64,000 nucleotides of DNA, taken from positions 62,001 to 126,000 of the forward strand of contig JABACD010000002.1 of NCBI GenBank assembly GCA_014237855.1, given 5' to 3'. Position 1 is the first letter of the stretch. Every line of letters begins with the position of its first letter. Source of the stretch: Planctomycetota bacterium (GTDB lineage: Bacteria; Planctomycetota; UBA1135; GCA-002686595). This document shows, piece by piece, positions 33,667-43,188 of the stretch. The notes beneath the pieces were generated by a model. That model did not search any database, had not been told where the DNA came from, and worked only from the letters and a program-made list of their open reading frames with translations. Position numbers and translations under genes: made by a program.

Positions 33667-35229
33667 TCAATTCGCCGTAATTGAACCGGAATGGAGCGGT
33701 GCTGTCCTGGACGAATTCCTGATCCTTTGCAGTTCGATGCGCATGGTATTCACCCTCTCTTGCTCCTTGTCGACGAGATTGTCTCTCTGTCCGAGGTCAT
33801 TCTCCAGGTCAAAGAGCGCGGCTTCGTGAGGGTTGGCTTCAAAGTCCTCAGCCTCTGCGAACCAGGCTGGCACCTGGGTCACACTGCCGCTGACTGAGTC
33901 GATCAGTAGCCAGTTATTCACCCTGATCGCATAGTGATCTCTGCGGGTGTTGTGAACCAGGCTCGTGCGCGCGATGGCATTTGGCTCTCCTCGAAGAAGT
34001 GGGGTGAGGTCATGGCTGTCCTCGGCTGAATCAGCGGGGATGGTTGCACCGCTCGCCGTGGCCAGCGTCGCCATGAGGTCCACCTGGCTGACCAATGACT
34101 CGCAGAGACTCCCTGTATCGATGACTCCGGGCCATCGGATCAACAGGGGGACCCGGTGCCCTCCTTCCCAGATGTCCCGCTTGAGCCCCCTGAGCTGTCC
34201 TGTGCTGCGATGTGCGAAGTCGCGGCTACGGGGGTAGGCATAGTGTTCGGGGCCGTTGTCGCTGGCGAAGATGACAATCGTGTCCTCGGCGACCCCGCAG
34301 TCCTCGAGTACCTCAAGGACCTGACCGAGGGCAGCATCGCTCTGAGCCACAAAGTCTCCGTAGGGTCCCGCATCAGTTCTGCCCTTCCATTCGGGGCTGG
34401 GGACGATTGGAGCGTGAGGTGAGGTCCACGAGAAGTAGAGGAAGAAGGGATCGGGCTCTTCGCTGGCGGATCTGATCCAGGCCACAGCTCTCTCGGTCAG
34501 GCATGGCATGACCTCGTCAAGTCGCCATCCCGCAGTCATTGGACCTGGCCTGCATTCGGCAGAGCCCTCATCGGGAACTGGGTTGGGGCTGAAGGGGAGT
34601 GTCGGGCTCCCAAGCACCCGGTCGTCTTCAATCCAGCTGTAGGGAGGGAAGTTCGGCACATCATCGCCGAAGTAGTGATCGAAGCCGTGAGCCAGGGGGC
34701 CGTCAGGAATCGGGAGGGTCCAGTCGAAGTCGTCGGGGCTGGCGCCCAGCTTCTTCCCAGAAGACTCCGGGGCTCGGATAGCCTCCCAGTCCCAACCCAG
34801 GTGCCACTTCCCGATGCAGGCGGTCCTGTAGCCGCGACCCTGCAGCAGCTCTGGGAGGGTCAGCCGCCCCGGGGGGAAGACGCTGGGCCCGAACACGCCT
34901 GCAATGCCGTGGAAGTCTCGCCAGTGGTGACGTCCGGTCAGGAGCGCGTAGCGGCTCGGCGTGCAGACTCCCGAGGAGCTGTGTGCATCGCTGAAGCGCA
35001 TCCCCTCTCCGGCAAGTCGATCGAGGTTCGGGGTGGGGATTCGTGAGTCGGGGTTTTGGGCCCCGAGATCTCCGTAGCCAAGATCGTCGGCGTAGATCAG
35101 GACGATATTGGGCGGACGATCCGAGGAGCTGACCTCGAGCTCGGGAGCTGCACAACCCCCGAGCCCAAGCAGTGCCAGGCCGAGGGCGGAGAGCTCCATC
35201 CCCTGTCTTGCTCCAGGAGCGTCTTTCAT
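33667..35229 (-). CDS. Arylsulfatase, lipoprotein
   Basis: 520 residues. Lipoprotein-type N-terminus (MELSALGLALLGLGGC, lipobox Cys26) after a ten-residue leader; the ATG at 35229 is supported by a TAGGCT hexamer seven bases upstream, M11 being the alternative. Sulfatase domain: NIVLIYADDLGYGD metal site, canonical C89-TPSR nucleophile followed by LLTGRH, GKWHLG, ASDNGPEHY, and WEGGHRVPLLIRWPG. C89 should be converted to formylglycine by an FGE or AtsB-type enzyme not in this window. Predicted cell-surface sulfate ester hydrolase; substrate unknown. Confidence 0.92.
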   Translation of the reverse strand: MKDAPGARQGMELSALGLALLGLGGCAAPELEVSSSDRPPNIVLIYADDLGYGDLGAQNPDSRIPTPNLDRLAGEGMRFSDAHSSSGVCTPSRYALLTGRHHWRDFHGIAGVFGPSVFPPGRLTLPELLQGRGYRTACIGKWHLGWDWEAIRAPESSGKKLGASPDDFDWTLPIPDGPLAHGFDHYFGDDVPNFPPYSWIEDDRVLGSPTLPFSPNPVPDEGSAECRPGPMTAGWRLDEVMPCLTERAVAWIRSASEEPDPFFLYFSWTSPHAPIVPSPEWKGRTDAGPYGDFVAQSDAALGQVLEVLEDCGVAEDTIVIFASDNGPEHYAYPRSRDFAHRSTGQLRGLKRDIWEGGHRVPLLIRWPGVIDTGSLCESLVSQVDLMATLATASGATIPADSAEDSHDLTPLLRGEPNAIARTSLVHNTRRDHYAIRVNNWLLIDSVSGSVTQVPAWFAEAEDFEANPHEAALFDLENDLGQRDNLVDKEQERVNTMRIELQRIRNSSRTAPLHSGSITAN

Positions 35230-35236
35230 CCCGAAG

Positions 35237-35242
35237 AGCCTA
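35237..35242 (-). promoter_or_regulatory. Candidate -10 (TAGGCT), leaderless start of the arylsulfatase
   Basis: TAGGCT ends exactly seven bases before the ATG, with no Shine-Dalgarno in between. Confidence 0.35.
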
Positions 35243-35354
35243 CTCTTCTCTCGTCAGCTCATTCGTCAATTGCACCCCAGAGGCCAGGACTCAAGCCTGT
35301 GGAGAGTGGGATACGCATGAGAGATCGAGCCAGCAACGCCTTGTCCGAACGAGA

Positions 35355-35382
35355 GGAGGGGCGCCGCCGTCGACGCCCCTCC
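35355..35382 (-). terminator. 9-bp GC-rich hairpin after clpB
   Basis: Arms ggaggggcg and cgcccctcc with a 10-nt loop, 20 bases past the clpB stop on its strand. No T tract. Confidence 0.5.
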
Positions 35383-35402
35383 CATCCCGCCTGCCGCCGG
35401 GA

Positions 35403-37946
35403 TCAGACCGAACTGGTCTCTCGTGCAATGATCTCGAGCTGGAACCCCGTGCCGTCGTGGTCGATCCGCCCGAGGCTGCCCCGGGTCAGCTGCCCGGAGA
35501 GGATTGCGTCAGCCAGGGCATTCTGGACATGCTTTTGGATAGCCCGCTTGAGAGGCCGGGCCCCGAACTCGGGGTCGTAGCCATCTTCCGCCAGCTGGTC
35601 CATTGCCTTGGGGGTCAGCTCGAGCTCGATCTCCTGCTCACCGAGGTGCCTGGAGATGAGACCGATCTGGACCTCAACGATTGAACGAATCTGATCCTTC
35701 CCGAGCGCCTCGAAGGTGAGGACCTCGTCAAGTCGATTGATGAACTCGGGCCGGAAGAACTCTCGTAGCTGGCTCTCCTGTCGAAGATTGCTCGTCATCA
35801 GGACCAGGGTCTGAGTGAAGTCCACGGTACGACCTTTTCCATCGGTGAGGCGGCCATCATCGAGGAGCTGGAGGAGCACATTGAAGACATCCGGGTGAGC
35901 CTTCTCGACCTCATCGAGCAAGATGACCGAGTGTGGCTTGCGGCGAACTGCTTCGGTCAGTACACCACCCTCGTCGTAGCCGACGTAACCGGGAGGGGCG
36001 CCGATCAAGCGACTGACAGCGTGTTTCTCCATGAACTCGCTCATATCGATGCGGGTCATGCTGCGCTCGTCATCAAAGAGGAACTCGGCAAGAGCCTTGG
36101 CGAGTTCGGTCTTGCCGACACCTGTCGGTCCGAGCAACAAGAACGACCCCAGGGGGCGCGTGGTCTCCTGTAGGCCAGCACGCGAGCGACGTACAGCCTG
36201 TGAGATCGCCATCACTGGCTCCTTCTGGCCGATCAAGCGCTCGTGGATGCGCTCTTCCATGTGCATGAGCTTGTTGCGCTCGGTCTCGAGCAGCCTGGCC
36301 GCGGGTATTCCGGTCCAGCGACCGATGACCTGTGCGATCAGCTCGGCATCGACAGCCTCGGGCAACAGGGCGCCCTTGGCCTGGACATCATGGAGCCGAG
36401 CTACATTCGCCTCGATCTGACTCTCGGTCTCGGGGATCTCTCCAAAGCGGATCTCAGCAACACGATCGAAGGCCCCATCTCTCTCTGTCTTGGCGGCCTC
36501 CTCGCGAAGGCTCTCGACGAGCAGTTTTCCTGCGCGGATGGACTGGATCAGCTCCTTCTCGTTGTCCCAGCGTGCGCGCAGGGCCTGGACGTTCTCCTGG
36601 ATCTCTGCCAGCTCCTGATCGATCTCAACGATCCGCCTGCGGGAAGACCTGGCCTCGTCACGCCCCATCGCGTTCTTCTCGATCTCAAGCTGGCGAATTC
36701 TTCGCTCAACACGCTCGAGTTCCGGGGGCATGGAGTCAATCAAGATGCGTAGTTGCGAGGCAGCCTCGTCTATGCAGTCGATGGCCTTGTCGGGCATGAA
36801 GCGATCGGTGATATGACGGTCTGCCAGTCGTGCTGCGGAAATGATGGCGTCATCTTCGATGCGCACCCCATGGTGCACCTCGTAGCGCTCGCGCAGTCCA
36901 CGCAGGATCGCGATGGTGTCCTCGACATTGGGCTCACCGATCATGACAGGCATGAAGCGACGCTCGAGGGCGGCATCCTTCTCGATGTACTTGCGGTACT
37001 CATCCAGGGTGGTCGCACCGATGCAGCGGAGCTCGCCGCGAGCCAGGGCGGGTTTGAGCATGTTTGCAGCGTCGACGGCGCCTTCGCTCCCGCCTGCTCC
37101 AACCATCGTGTGCAGCTCGTCAATGAAGAGAACGACGTCTCCGTTCGCCTCAGCCACCTCCTCGAGTACAGCCTTGAGCCGCTCTTCGAACTCTCCGCGG
37201 TACTTGGCTCCAGCGAGCAGGGAGCCGATGTCGAGCGCCATGACGCGCTTGCCCTTGAGACTGTCGGGGACATCCCCCTCGATGATGCGTAGGGCCAGGC
37301 CCTCCACGATGGCGGTCTTGCCCACGCCCGGATCACCCAAGAGGACGGGATTGTTCTTACGGCGCCTTGCCAGGACCTGGGTTGCGCGACGGATCTCGTC
37401 GTCGCGACCGATCACGGGATCGAGCTTGCCGGCAGAGGCCTCGGCCGTGAGGTCACGGGCGTATTTCTCGAGGGCCTCGAAGGTGGTCTCGGGGTCGGGG
37501 GTGGTGACCCGGCGGTTGCCCCGTACTTCACTCAGGGCGACCTCGATGCGTTCGGGTGACAGCTCGCGGCTGGAGAAGAGGGCCTGCAGCTCTGCGCCTC
37601 CCTCGCCTGCCAGCGCTAGCAGCAGGTGTTCGGTGGAGACGAACTCGTCGCCCAGGGACTGGGCGCGGCTTCCGGCACTTGTCAGGACGGCACCGAGGCG
37701 CCCGGACATGCTGGTCTCGCTTCCCGTGGTTCGTGGGAGCTTGCCCAGTTCTGCGCTCAGTTCTGCGCCCAGGGCCCGGGGCTCGACACCGAGCTTTTGC
37801 AGGATCGCAGAGGTCACACCGGTGGGCTCTGCTAGCAGGCTCACGGCGAGGTGAAGGGGGGTGAGTTCGGGGTTGCCCGCCTGTTGAGCCAGCTGCTGGG
37901 CAGCCTGGAGGGCTTCCTGGGACTTGGTGGTGTATTGCTGGTTCAT
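35403..37946 (-). CDS. clpB: ATP-dependent chaperone ClpB
   Basis: 847 residues from [14 protein letters not shown] (the frame runs eleven residues further up, but this is the family start). N-terminal domain ~1-145 with the double repeat; NBD1 with GDPGVGKT and [15 protein letters not shown]; middle coiled coil (~400-530, [20 protein letters not shown]); NBD2 with [47 protein letters not shown]-terminal D2-small [16 protein letters not shown] complete disaggregase that works with DnaK. No HrcA/CIRCE site was recognised upstream. Confidence 0.97.
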   Translation of the reverse strand: MNQQYTTKSQEALQAAQQLAQQAGNPELTPLHLAVSLLAEPTGVTSAILQKLGVEPRALGAELSAELGKLPRTTGSETSMSGRLGAVLTSAGSRAQSLGDEFVSTEHLLLALAGEGGAELQALFSSRELSPERIEVALSEVRGNRRVTTPDPETTFEALEKYARDLTAEASAGKLDPVIGRDDEIRRATQVLARRRKNNPVLLGDPGVGKTAIVEGLALRIIEGDVPDSLKGKRVMALDIGSLLAGAKYRGEFEERLKAVLEEVAEANGDVVLFIDELHTMVGAGGSEGAVDAANMLKPALARGELRCIGATTLDEYRKYIEKDAALERRFMPVMIGEPNVEDTIAILRGLRERYEVHHGVRIEDDAIISAARLADRHITDRFMPDKAIDCIDEAASQLRILIDSMPPELERVERRIRQLEIEKNAMGRDEARSSRRRIVEIDQELAEIQENVQALRARWDNEKELIQSIRAGKLLVESLREEAAKTERDGAFDRVAEIRFGEIPETESQIEANVARLHDVQAKGALLPEAVDAELIAQVIGRWTGIPAARLLETERNKLMHMEERIHERLIGQKEPVMAISQAVRRSRAGLQETTRPLGSFLLLGPTGVGKTELAKALAEFLFDDERSMTRIDMSEFMEKHAVSRLIGAPPGYVGYDEGGVLTEAVRRKPHSVILLDEVEKAHPDVFNVLLQLLDDGRLTDGKGRTVDFTQTLVLMTSNLRQESQLREFFRPEFINRLDEVLTFEALGKDQIRSIVEVQIGLISRHLGEQEIELELTPKAMDQLAEDGYDPEFGARPLKRAIQKHVQNALADAILSGQLTRGSLGRIDHDGTGFQLEIIARETSSV

Positions 37947-38094
37947 GGCTGAAGGTCTCCAATTCGGGTCTAGGAACACCTGAGAAGAGCAATGGCTGTG
38001 CCATGACGAGATCGGCCTCTACGACCCCGAGAGAGGGGTTTGGTGGGGCTGCTTGCGGCCATAATGGCAGCCAGTGCTGCCAATGTGGCACCCT

Positions 38095-38130
38095 CCAGGG
38101 CCGGCTCTCGAAGATCCCCCAGGGCCGGCT
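38095..38130 (+). repeat. 12-bp direct repeat upstream of the sulfatase-fold gene
   Basis: ccagggccggct occurs at 38095-38106 and 38119-38130 (24-bp period) in the 250-bp divergent region between clpB and the next gene. An inverted repeat tggcag/ctgcca lies at 38065-38082. Meaning unknown. Confidence 0.4.
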
Positions 38131-38196
38131 GACGGCTATGCAATTCGGGGCGAGGTCCCGGGCTCTCATCGGGCTATGCTCCCGCCCCCATCCTCG

Positions 38197-39738
38197 ATGA
38201 ACGAAACCCAGCCGGACATCCTCTTCATCCTGCTCGACGCGGCCCGTGCGGAGAACTTCTCTGTCTACGGCTACGACAGGCCGACCACTCCCCAGCTCGA
38301 GCGGTTGTCCTCGCAGCTGGCCTTCTACGACGCCTGCAGCTCGGCGGCTACCTGGACGCTGCCCTCGACGGCGAGCCTCTTCACCGGGACCTACCCCTCG
38401 GAGCACCGCCTGGTGATCGACGGCGATCGTCTGGATGATCGCTACGCGAGCCTGCCGGAGATCCTGCAACAGCAGGGTTACGCCACCGACAAGGTCACGG
38501 GGGTCGTTCCCTACGTGTCCGACTTCAGCGGTCTTGACCGGGGATTCGACCGCAGCTGGGAGGCACCTCCGCCTTCCTGGCGGGGCTGGTTGGATCGAAT
38601 CCGACGCAAGCGATCAAGCCCGCCCGCTCCCCAGGAACAGGCTGCGGTCGCTGATGCCCCCGACCTGGCTCGTATTGACCACGGCATGAGCCTCGAAGCC
38701 GAGGCGCAGGCTCATCTGCACGCGCGGGGTACGATGCGCGGGCGCCTCTCTTTCCTGCTCTCGGGCTTCTATGACGATGGTGGGGGGTCCTGTCTCCGAA
38801 GGGTGCGTGAGATCTGGGACGAGAAGAGCGAGAAGCCGCGATTCGTGTACGTCCACATGCAGGAGACCCACGGCGAATACCGGCCTCCTCATCGCTTTCG
38901 CAAGCGTTTCGTTCCCCGTGAACTACATGGGAAGAACTGGGCTGCCGTCAATCAGCGTCCAAATCTCCACGCGGTTGGCCTCGCTCCGATGAGTGAGGAG
39001 GACTTCGCGATCCTCGGAGGGCTCTACGATGGTTGTATTGCCTACATGGATGAGCAGCTCGGGATCCTCTTCGATCAGCTCTCGAAGACGCCGAAGTGGG
39101 ACAACACGCTTGTGATCATCACTGCAGATCACGGCGACTGTATCGGGCGCCACGGTGTACTGGGGCACCAGTTCGTCTGTTACGAGGAGCTCCTTCGAAT
39201 TCCGTGGATCGTCAAGTGGCCCAGGTCGATCGGAATCACGGGCAGGCGCCCGGAGCTCGTACAGAATGTCGATCTGTTGCCGACGATCTGCGGAATGCTG
39301 GGGCTCGAGATCCCCGACCAGGTCGAGGCCATCGACATGCTGAATGCTACCCGTGAGTACGCCTGGGCGGAGCTTCTCAAGCCCTTCGGAGTCACCGCTG
39401 TGAAACAGGGGCTCCATGAGCTTGCGCCCCAGTACAACCGGGCCGTGCTGACCGGGCGCAGCGCTCGATACAAGTGGCACACCTACTCCAACCACCAACG
39501 AGACGAGCTCTACGATCTGGGGCTGGACGCGCGTGAGGCCAACAACCTGATCGGCTACGGCGGAAGTGAGCAGGGCCTGGACGCCGAGGCTCGGGGCCTG
39601 GGAGAGGCCCTGGAGGCCTGGAAACCTCGTTGGATGGAGGCCGCCGGTGAGATCGCGAGCCGGATTCTGGCGGGTGAAGGGGGAGAGATGTCCTCTGAAG
39701 TTGAGGAGAAATTGAGGGCCCTGGGATACCTCGACTGA
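38197..39738 (+). CDS. Sulfatase-fold phosphatase/transferase with Thr nucleophile
   Basis: 513 residues from ATG 38197, which precedes the metal-binding strand ILFILLDAARAENFSVYG directly; no signal peptide. The nucleophile loop reads T54-LPST-ASLFTGTYPSEH: Thr replaces Cys, Pro is kept and the conserved Arg is Thr58, so it cannot be a formylglycine sulfatase. Downstream: VYVHMQETHGEY, ITADHGDCIGRHGVLGH, and the EEKLRALGYLD tail common in this cytosolic subgroup. Thr-nucleophile members of the alkaline phosphatase superfamily act on phosphate or phosphonate esters. A TATGCT at 38175-38180 is a possible -10. Confidence 0.88.
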   Translation: MNETQPDILFILLDAARAENFSVYGYDRPTTPQLERLSSQLAFYDACSSAATWTLPSTASLFTGTYPSEHRLVIDGDRLDDRYASLPEILQQQGYATDKVTGVVPYVSDFSGLDRGFDRSWEAPPPSWRGWLDRIRRKRSSPPAPQEQAAVADAPDLARIDHGMSLEAEAQAHLHARGTMRGRLSFLLSGFYDDGGGSCLRRVREIWDEKSEKPRFVYVHMQETHGEYRPPHRFRKRFVPRELHGKNWAAVNQRPNLHAVGLAPMSEEDFAILGGLYDGCIAYMDEQLGILFDQLSKTPKWDNTLVIITADHGDCIGRHGVLGHQFVCYEELLRIPWIVKWPRSIGITGRRPELVQNVDLLPTICGMLGLEIPDQVEAIDMLNATREYAWAELLKPFGVTAVKQGLHELAPQYNRAVLTGRSARYKWHTYSNHQRDELYDLGLDAREANNLIGYGGSEQGLDAEARGLGEALEAWKPRWMEAAGEIASRILAGEGGEMSSEVEEKLRALGYLD

Positions 39739-39817
39739 GGCGTTCGGAGGCAATCTCCAGGTAATTCGGGTGCCGAAAGACGCCCTCAGGGTGCTCAGGA
39801 GGCATTTTGAAGGCCTC

Positions 39818-39823
39818 TAGACT
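39818..39823 (+). promoter_or_regulatory. Candidate -10 (TAGACT) for the FG-GAP gene
   Basis: TAGACT is 104 bases before the start codon at 39928, implying a ~95-nt leader. Confidence 0.25.
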
Positions 39824-39927
39824 CACATCCCGCCTTTGCTGCGATCTGAGGGTAGGTTTAAGTGTTGAGACGAGTAGGCAGGATCGTCTCGACATCACTT
39901 CATCTACCCGATTCGAAGGGGATGTCT

Positions 39928-41622
39928 ATGTATCAGATCGATATAGCGTTTCGCGCCGCAGCCACGATCTCACTCTCGGTCCTGGCAAGTGCCCAATCTC
40001 CGCTCTTTGACATCGTGGGCGAAGCCGCAGGCAACCGGTTTGCCTACTCGGTAGCAGGCGTCGGCGATGTGGATGGCGACTCCATCCCCGACTGTGCCGC
40101 TGGGGCTCCCTACAGCGACGTCAACGGGACCTCCTCAGGCTCGGTGAGAGTGTTCTCGGGAACGACAGGCCTCGAGATTTATGAGTTCAACGGTGACTCT
40201 CCTAATGACCTCTTTGGCCACTCTGTGGCCGGAGGAGATGTGAATGGAGATGGCCGGTCCGACATCATCGTCGGTGCCTATGGCGATGACCTCGGAGGAT
40301 CGGATTCTGGCACGGTCTTCGTCTACTCTGGCCTCGACGGCAGCGAGCTCTTCTCGTACACGGGATCATCAGCTGGTGACAATCTCGGCTTCTCGGTTGG
40401 GTTCGTTCCGGATGTGGACAACGACGGCTTCGGTGAAGTACTGACAGGTGCTTGGCTGGGGGACACGTCCAACACCAATGATGGCGAGGTATGCCTGATC
40501 GACGGAGATACGGGCAATCTCATTCACGCTTGGTCAGGCGAAAACGCATACGACTTCTTTGGCTACGCAGTCAGCGGCCTCGAAGATCTGAATGGCGATG
40601 GCTTCGGTGATGTACTCGTCGGCGCCCCCGGAAACGGAACCAACGGCCCCGGTGCGGGCGCTGCCTACGTGTACTCGGGAGCAGGGGGCGAACTCTTGCT
40701 CACGCTTCGAGGAGATGCGGCGGGTGATGGCTTTGGCTCTTCCGTGGCTGATGCTGGCGATCAAGACGCCGACACGAACACTGATGTCATCATCGGTGCA
40801 CCTGGTTCGGACCTGGGCATGGCAAATGCCGGTCTGGCTCGAGTTCACTCGGGCAGCAGCGGTGCGGTCATCCACAGTTTCATGGGGAGTAACCTCGGAG
40901 ACTCGCTGGGCTACGCTGTAACGGGCGGATTCGACGTCACCAAGGATGGCGTGCCCGACCTCTTTGCAGGTGCTTCTGCTGCGGACCCGAACGGGACCAA
41001 TTCCGGCCTCGTGAATGCCTACTCCGGCCTGGACGGATCCCTCATCGCGACCCTCGAGGGAGACAGCAAGGGAGGTCGCTATGGCGCCTCGTTGGCCTGT
41101 GCTGGAGACTCCAATCTCGATGGCTTCGGAGATCTCCTTGTCGGTGCATGGGGAGAAGGTGCCGGGATAGGGCCCTTCACTGGAGAGCTGCACGGGATCT
41201 CCTTCGTTGAGCCGCCGGTCTACACGGAGAACTTCTGCAGGAGTCTGGCGAACTCGAGCGGGAGCAGCGCAGTCATCTCGAGCACGGGTTCGACCTCAGT
41301 CGCCTTGAATCAGTTCACGCTCACTTGCAATGACGCGGTTTCTAGCTCTCCGGGCCTCTTCTTCTATGGCCCAAACCAGATCCAGATTCCGTTCGGCGAT
41401 GGATTTCGCTGCATAGGTGGCTCGATCTATCGCACCAACACGGTCATGACGGACTCCCTTGGTGCTGCCGAGAAACAACTAGACGTCACAAGCCCTCTGA
41501 CTCCAGGAGGAACGATCGTCGGAGACAGTGTCTGGAAGTTCCAGTTCTGGTATCGAGACACTCCGGCGCAGGCTGCGGGCTTCAATCTATCGGATGGATT
41601 GAGCGTGACCTTCCTGCCCTGA
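39928..41622 (+). CDS. Secreted FG-GAP beta-propeller protein with C-terminal WYRD module
   Basis: 564 residues. ATG 39928 is preferred over ATG 39922 because the aaggggg-like RBS lies six bases before it. Signal peptide ending LASAQ. Residues ~28-420 are about seven FG-GAP repeats of ~60 residues with Ca-binding D-x-D-x-D-G loops (GDVDGDSIPD, GDVNGDGRSD, EDLNGDGFGD) and GAP/GAW turns, folding as an integrin-like propeller. Residues 436-564 form the module shared with the sulfatase at 2915 (FC..LANSSG, PGLFFYGP, WKFQFWYRD, SDGLSVTFLP). The protein is extracellular; its role is probably adhesion or surface structure. Confidence 0.9.
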   Translation: MYQIDIAFRAAATISLSVLASAQSPLFDIVGEAAGNRFAYSVAGVGDVDGDSIPDCAAGAPYSDVNGTSSGSVRVFSGTTGLEIYEFNGDSPNDLFGHSVAGGDVNGDGRSDIIVGAYGDDLGGSDSGTVFVYSGLDGSELFSYTGSSAGDNLGFSVGFVPDVDNDGFGEVLTGAWLGDTSNTNDGEVCLIDGDTGNLIHAWSGENAYDFFGYAVSGLEDLNGDGFGDVLVGAPGNGTNGPGAGAAYVYSGAGGELLLTLRGDAAGDGFGSSVADAGDQDADTNTDVIIGAPGSDLGMANAGLARVHSGSSGAVIHSFMGSNLGDSLGYAVTGGFDVTKDGVPDLFAGASAADPNGTNSGLVNAYSGLDGSLIATLEGDSKGGRYGASLACAGDSNLDGFGDLLVGAWGEGAGIGPFTGELHGISFVEPPVYTENFCRSLANSSGSSAVISSTGSTSVALNQFTLTCNDAVSSSPGLFFYGPNQIQIPFGDGFRCIGGSIYRTNTVMTDSLGAAEKQLDVTSPLTPGGTIVGDSVWKFQFWYRDTPAQAAGFNLSDGLSVTFLP

Positions 41623-41644
41623 GCGAGCACATCCCCCCCTGTTC

Positions 41645-41680
41645 AGCGAGCCGCGCCCTCGAGGAGAGACGCGGCTCGCT
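41645..41680. terminator. 11-bp hairpin between FG-GAP gene and aceA
   Basis: agcgagccgcg and cgcggctcgct with a 14-nt loop, between convergent genes; followed on the plus strand by a short T-rich stretch (gtctattt). Confidence 0.65.
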
Positions 41681-41700
41681 GTCTATTTGACACCAGAGGT

Positions 41701-43002
41701 TCAGCCCACTTTCTTGCTGTCGTCGAACTGGGCAGATTCGGTCGAGCCATCCAGGGCGGTGGTGGAGGACTTGCCACTGGAGACGGCCTGAGAGACAGCA
41801 TCGAAGTACCCGGTGCCAACCTCACGCTGGTGGCGGGTTGCCGAGTAGCCGCTGGATTCGGAGGCAAACTCTGCTTGCTGCAGGTCGGAGTAGGCTGACA
41901 TACCACGATCAGCATAGGCATGGGCGAGCTCGAACATGCCGTGGTTCAGTGCATGGAAGCCAGCCAAGGTGACGAACTGGAAGACGTAACCCATGGCACC
42001 CAGCTCTCGCTGGAACCTGGCAATGGTGGAGTCATCGAGGTTGTGCTTCCAGTTGAAAGACGGGGAGCAGTTGTATGCCAGGGGCTTGCCCGGAAACTGC
42101 TGGTGGATGGCATCAGCGAAGCGCTTGGCCTGCTCGAGATCCGGCTTGCTCGTCTCACACCAGACGAGGTCCGCATAGGGAGCGTAGGACAGGCCGCGTG
42201 AGATGGCCTGGTCGAGACCCGGGCTGGTCAGGAAGAAGCCCTCGGGGGTGCGTTCTCCCGTGATGAACTGGTGGTCACGCTCGTCAATATTGCTCGTGAT
42301 CATCCCGGCTGCGTCGGCATCAGTACGGGCAATGAGGATGGTCGGGACTCCGCTCACGTCCGCTGCCAGCCGCGCTGCGTTCAGTGTGCGGATGAAGCTC
42401 TGTGTTGGGACAAGCACCTTGCCTCCAAGGTGACCACACTTCTTCTCGGAGGCCAGCTGATCCTCGAAGTGGACTCCACCAGCACCCGCTTCGATCATGC
42501 CCTTCATGAGTTCGAAGGCGTTCAGAGGGCCACCAAATCCGGCCTCGGCGTCCGCCACGATTGGCGCGAACCAGTGAACAGAGTCGTCGCCCTCGGCATG
42601 TGAGATCTGGTCTGCTCGGGTCAGGCACTGGTTGATGCGCTTGACCACGTGAGGAACACTGTTGGCGGGGTAGAGGCTCTGGTCGGGGTACATCTGACCG
42701 GCGTTGTTGGCATCTGCAGCAACCTGCCACCCACTGAGGTAAATCGCCTTGAGGCCCGCTCGAACCTGTTGCATGGCCTGGTTTCCCGTCAGAGCACCCA
42801 GGGCTGCGACGTAGTCTCGAGTTTGCAGGAGGTCCCAGAGGCGATGTGCCCCACGCTCTGCCAGGGTATGGCGGACCTGGACGGTCCCGCGCAGGCGGTC
42901 GACGTCCTGGGGGCTGTAGTCGCGCTGGATTCCGTCCCAGCGAGAACTCCAGTTGGCGGGGAGAGCGGTGCTGTCGAATTCGGGCAGATACGAAGCGCTC
43001 AT
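41701..43002 (-). CDS. aceA: Isocitrate lyase
   Basis: 433 residues. Signature [17 protein letters not shown] with the active-site Cys, ADAEAGFGG metal/substrate loop, [15 protein letters not shown], and [13 protein letters not shown]. The C-terminus has [14 protein letters not shown]. It cleaves isocitrate to succinate and glyoxylate, the first step of the glyoxylate shunt. It lies 186 bases after aceB on the same strand. Length matches the bacterial family. Confidence 0.97.
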   Translation of the reverse strand: MSASYLPEFDSTALPANWSSRWDGIQRDYSPQDVDRLRGTVQVRHTLAERGAHRLWDLLQTRDYVAALGALTGNQAMQQVRAGLKAIYLSGWQVAADANNAGQMYPDQSLYPANSVPHVVKRINQCLTRADQISHAEGDDSVHWFAPIVADAEAGFGGPLNAFELMKGMIEAGAGGVHFEDQLASEKKCGHLGGKVLVPTQSFIRTLNAARLAADVSGVPTILIARTDADAAGMITSNIDERDHQFITGERTPEGFFLTSPGLDQAISRGLSYAPYADLVWCETSKPDLEQAKRFADAIHQQFPGKPLAYNCSPSFNWKHNLDDSTIARFQRELGAMGYVFQFVTLAGFHALNHGMFELAHAYADRGMSAYSDLQQAEFASESSGYSATRHQREVGTGYFDAVSQAVSSGKSSTTALDGSTESAQFDDSKKVG

Positions 43003-43188
43003 GGCGGGGATTGCAGGTGGAGGGGCTGGGGTGACTTGGTCGAGGCCTCTGGAAGGTCGCGGAGCGCCTCGTGAACAGCGGAGTATCGGCTCCTGGAAAG
43101 CCTCGAATTGAGAGGAGTTTCAGGGACTGCCCCGGGTTTTTTACGGATGGACGCAGAGCTACCTGGCGGGAGCCAGGCTGGCCCTGCC

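Noticed and set aside
38045..38100. Possible sigma-54 or heat-shock (CIRCE) site upstream of clpB
   Set aside because: TGGCAC is present but without the partner TTGC at proper distance, and no CIRCE inverted repeat is seen.
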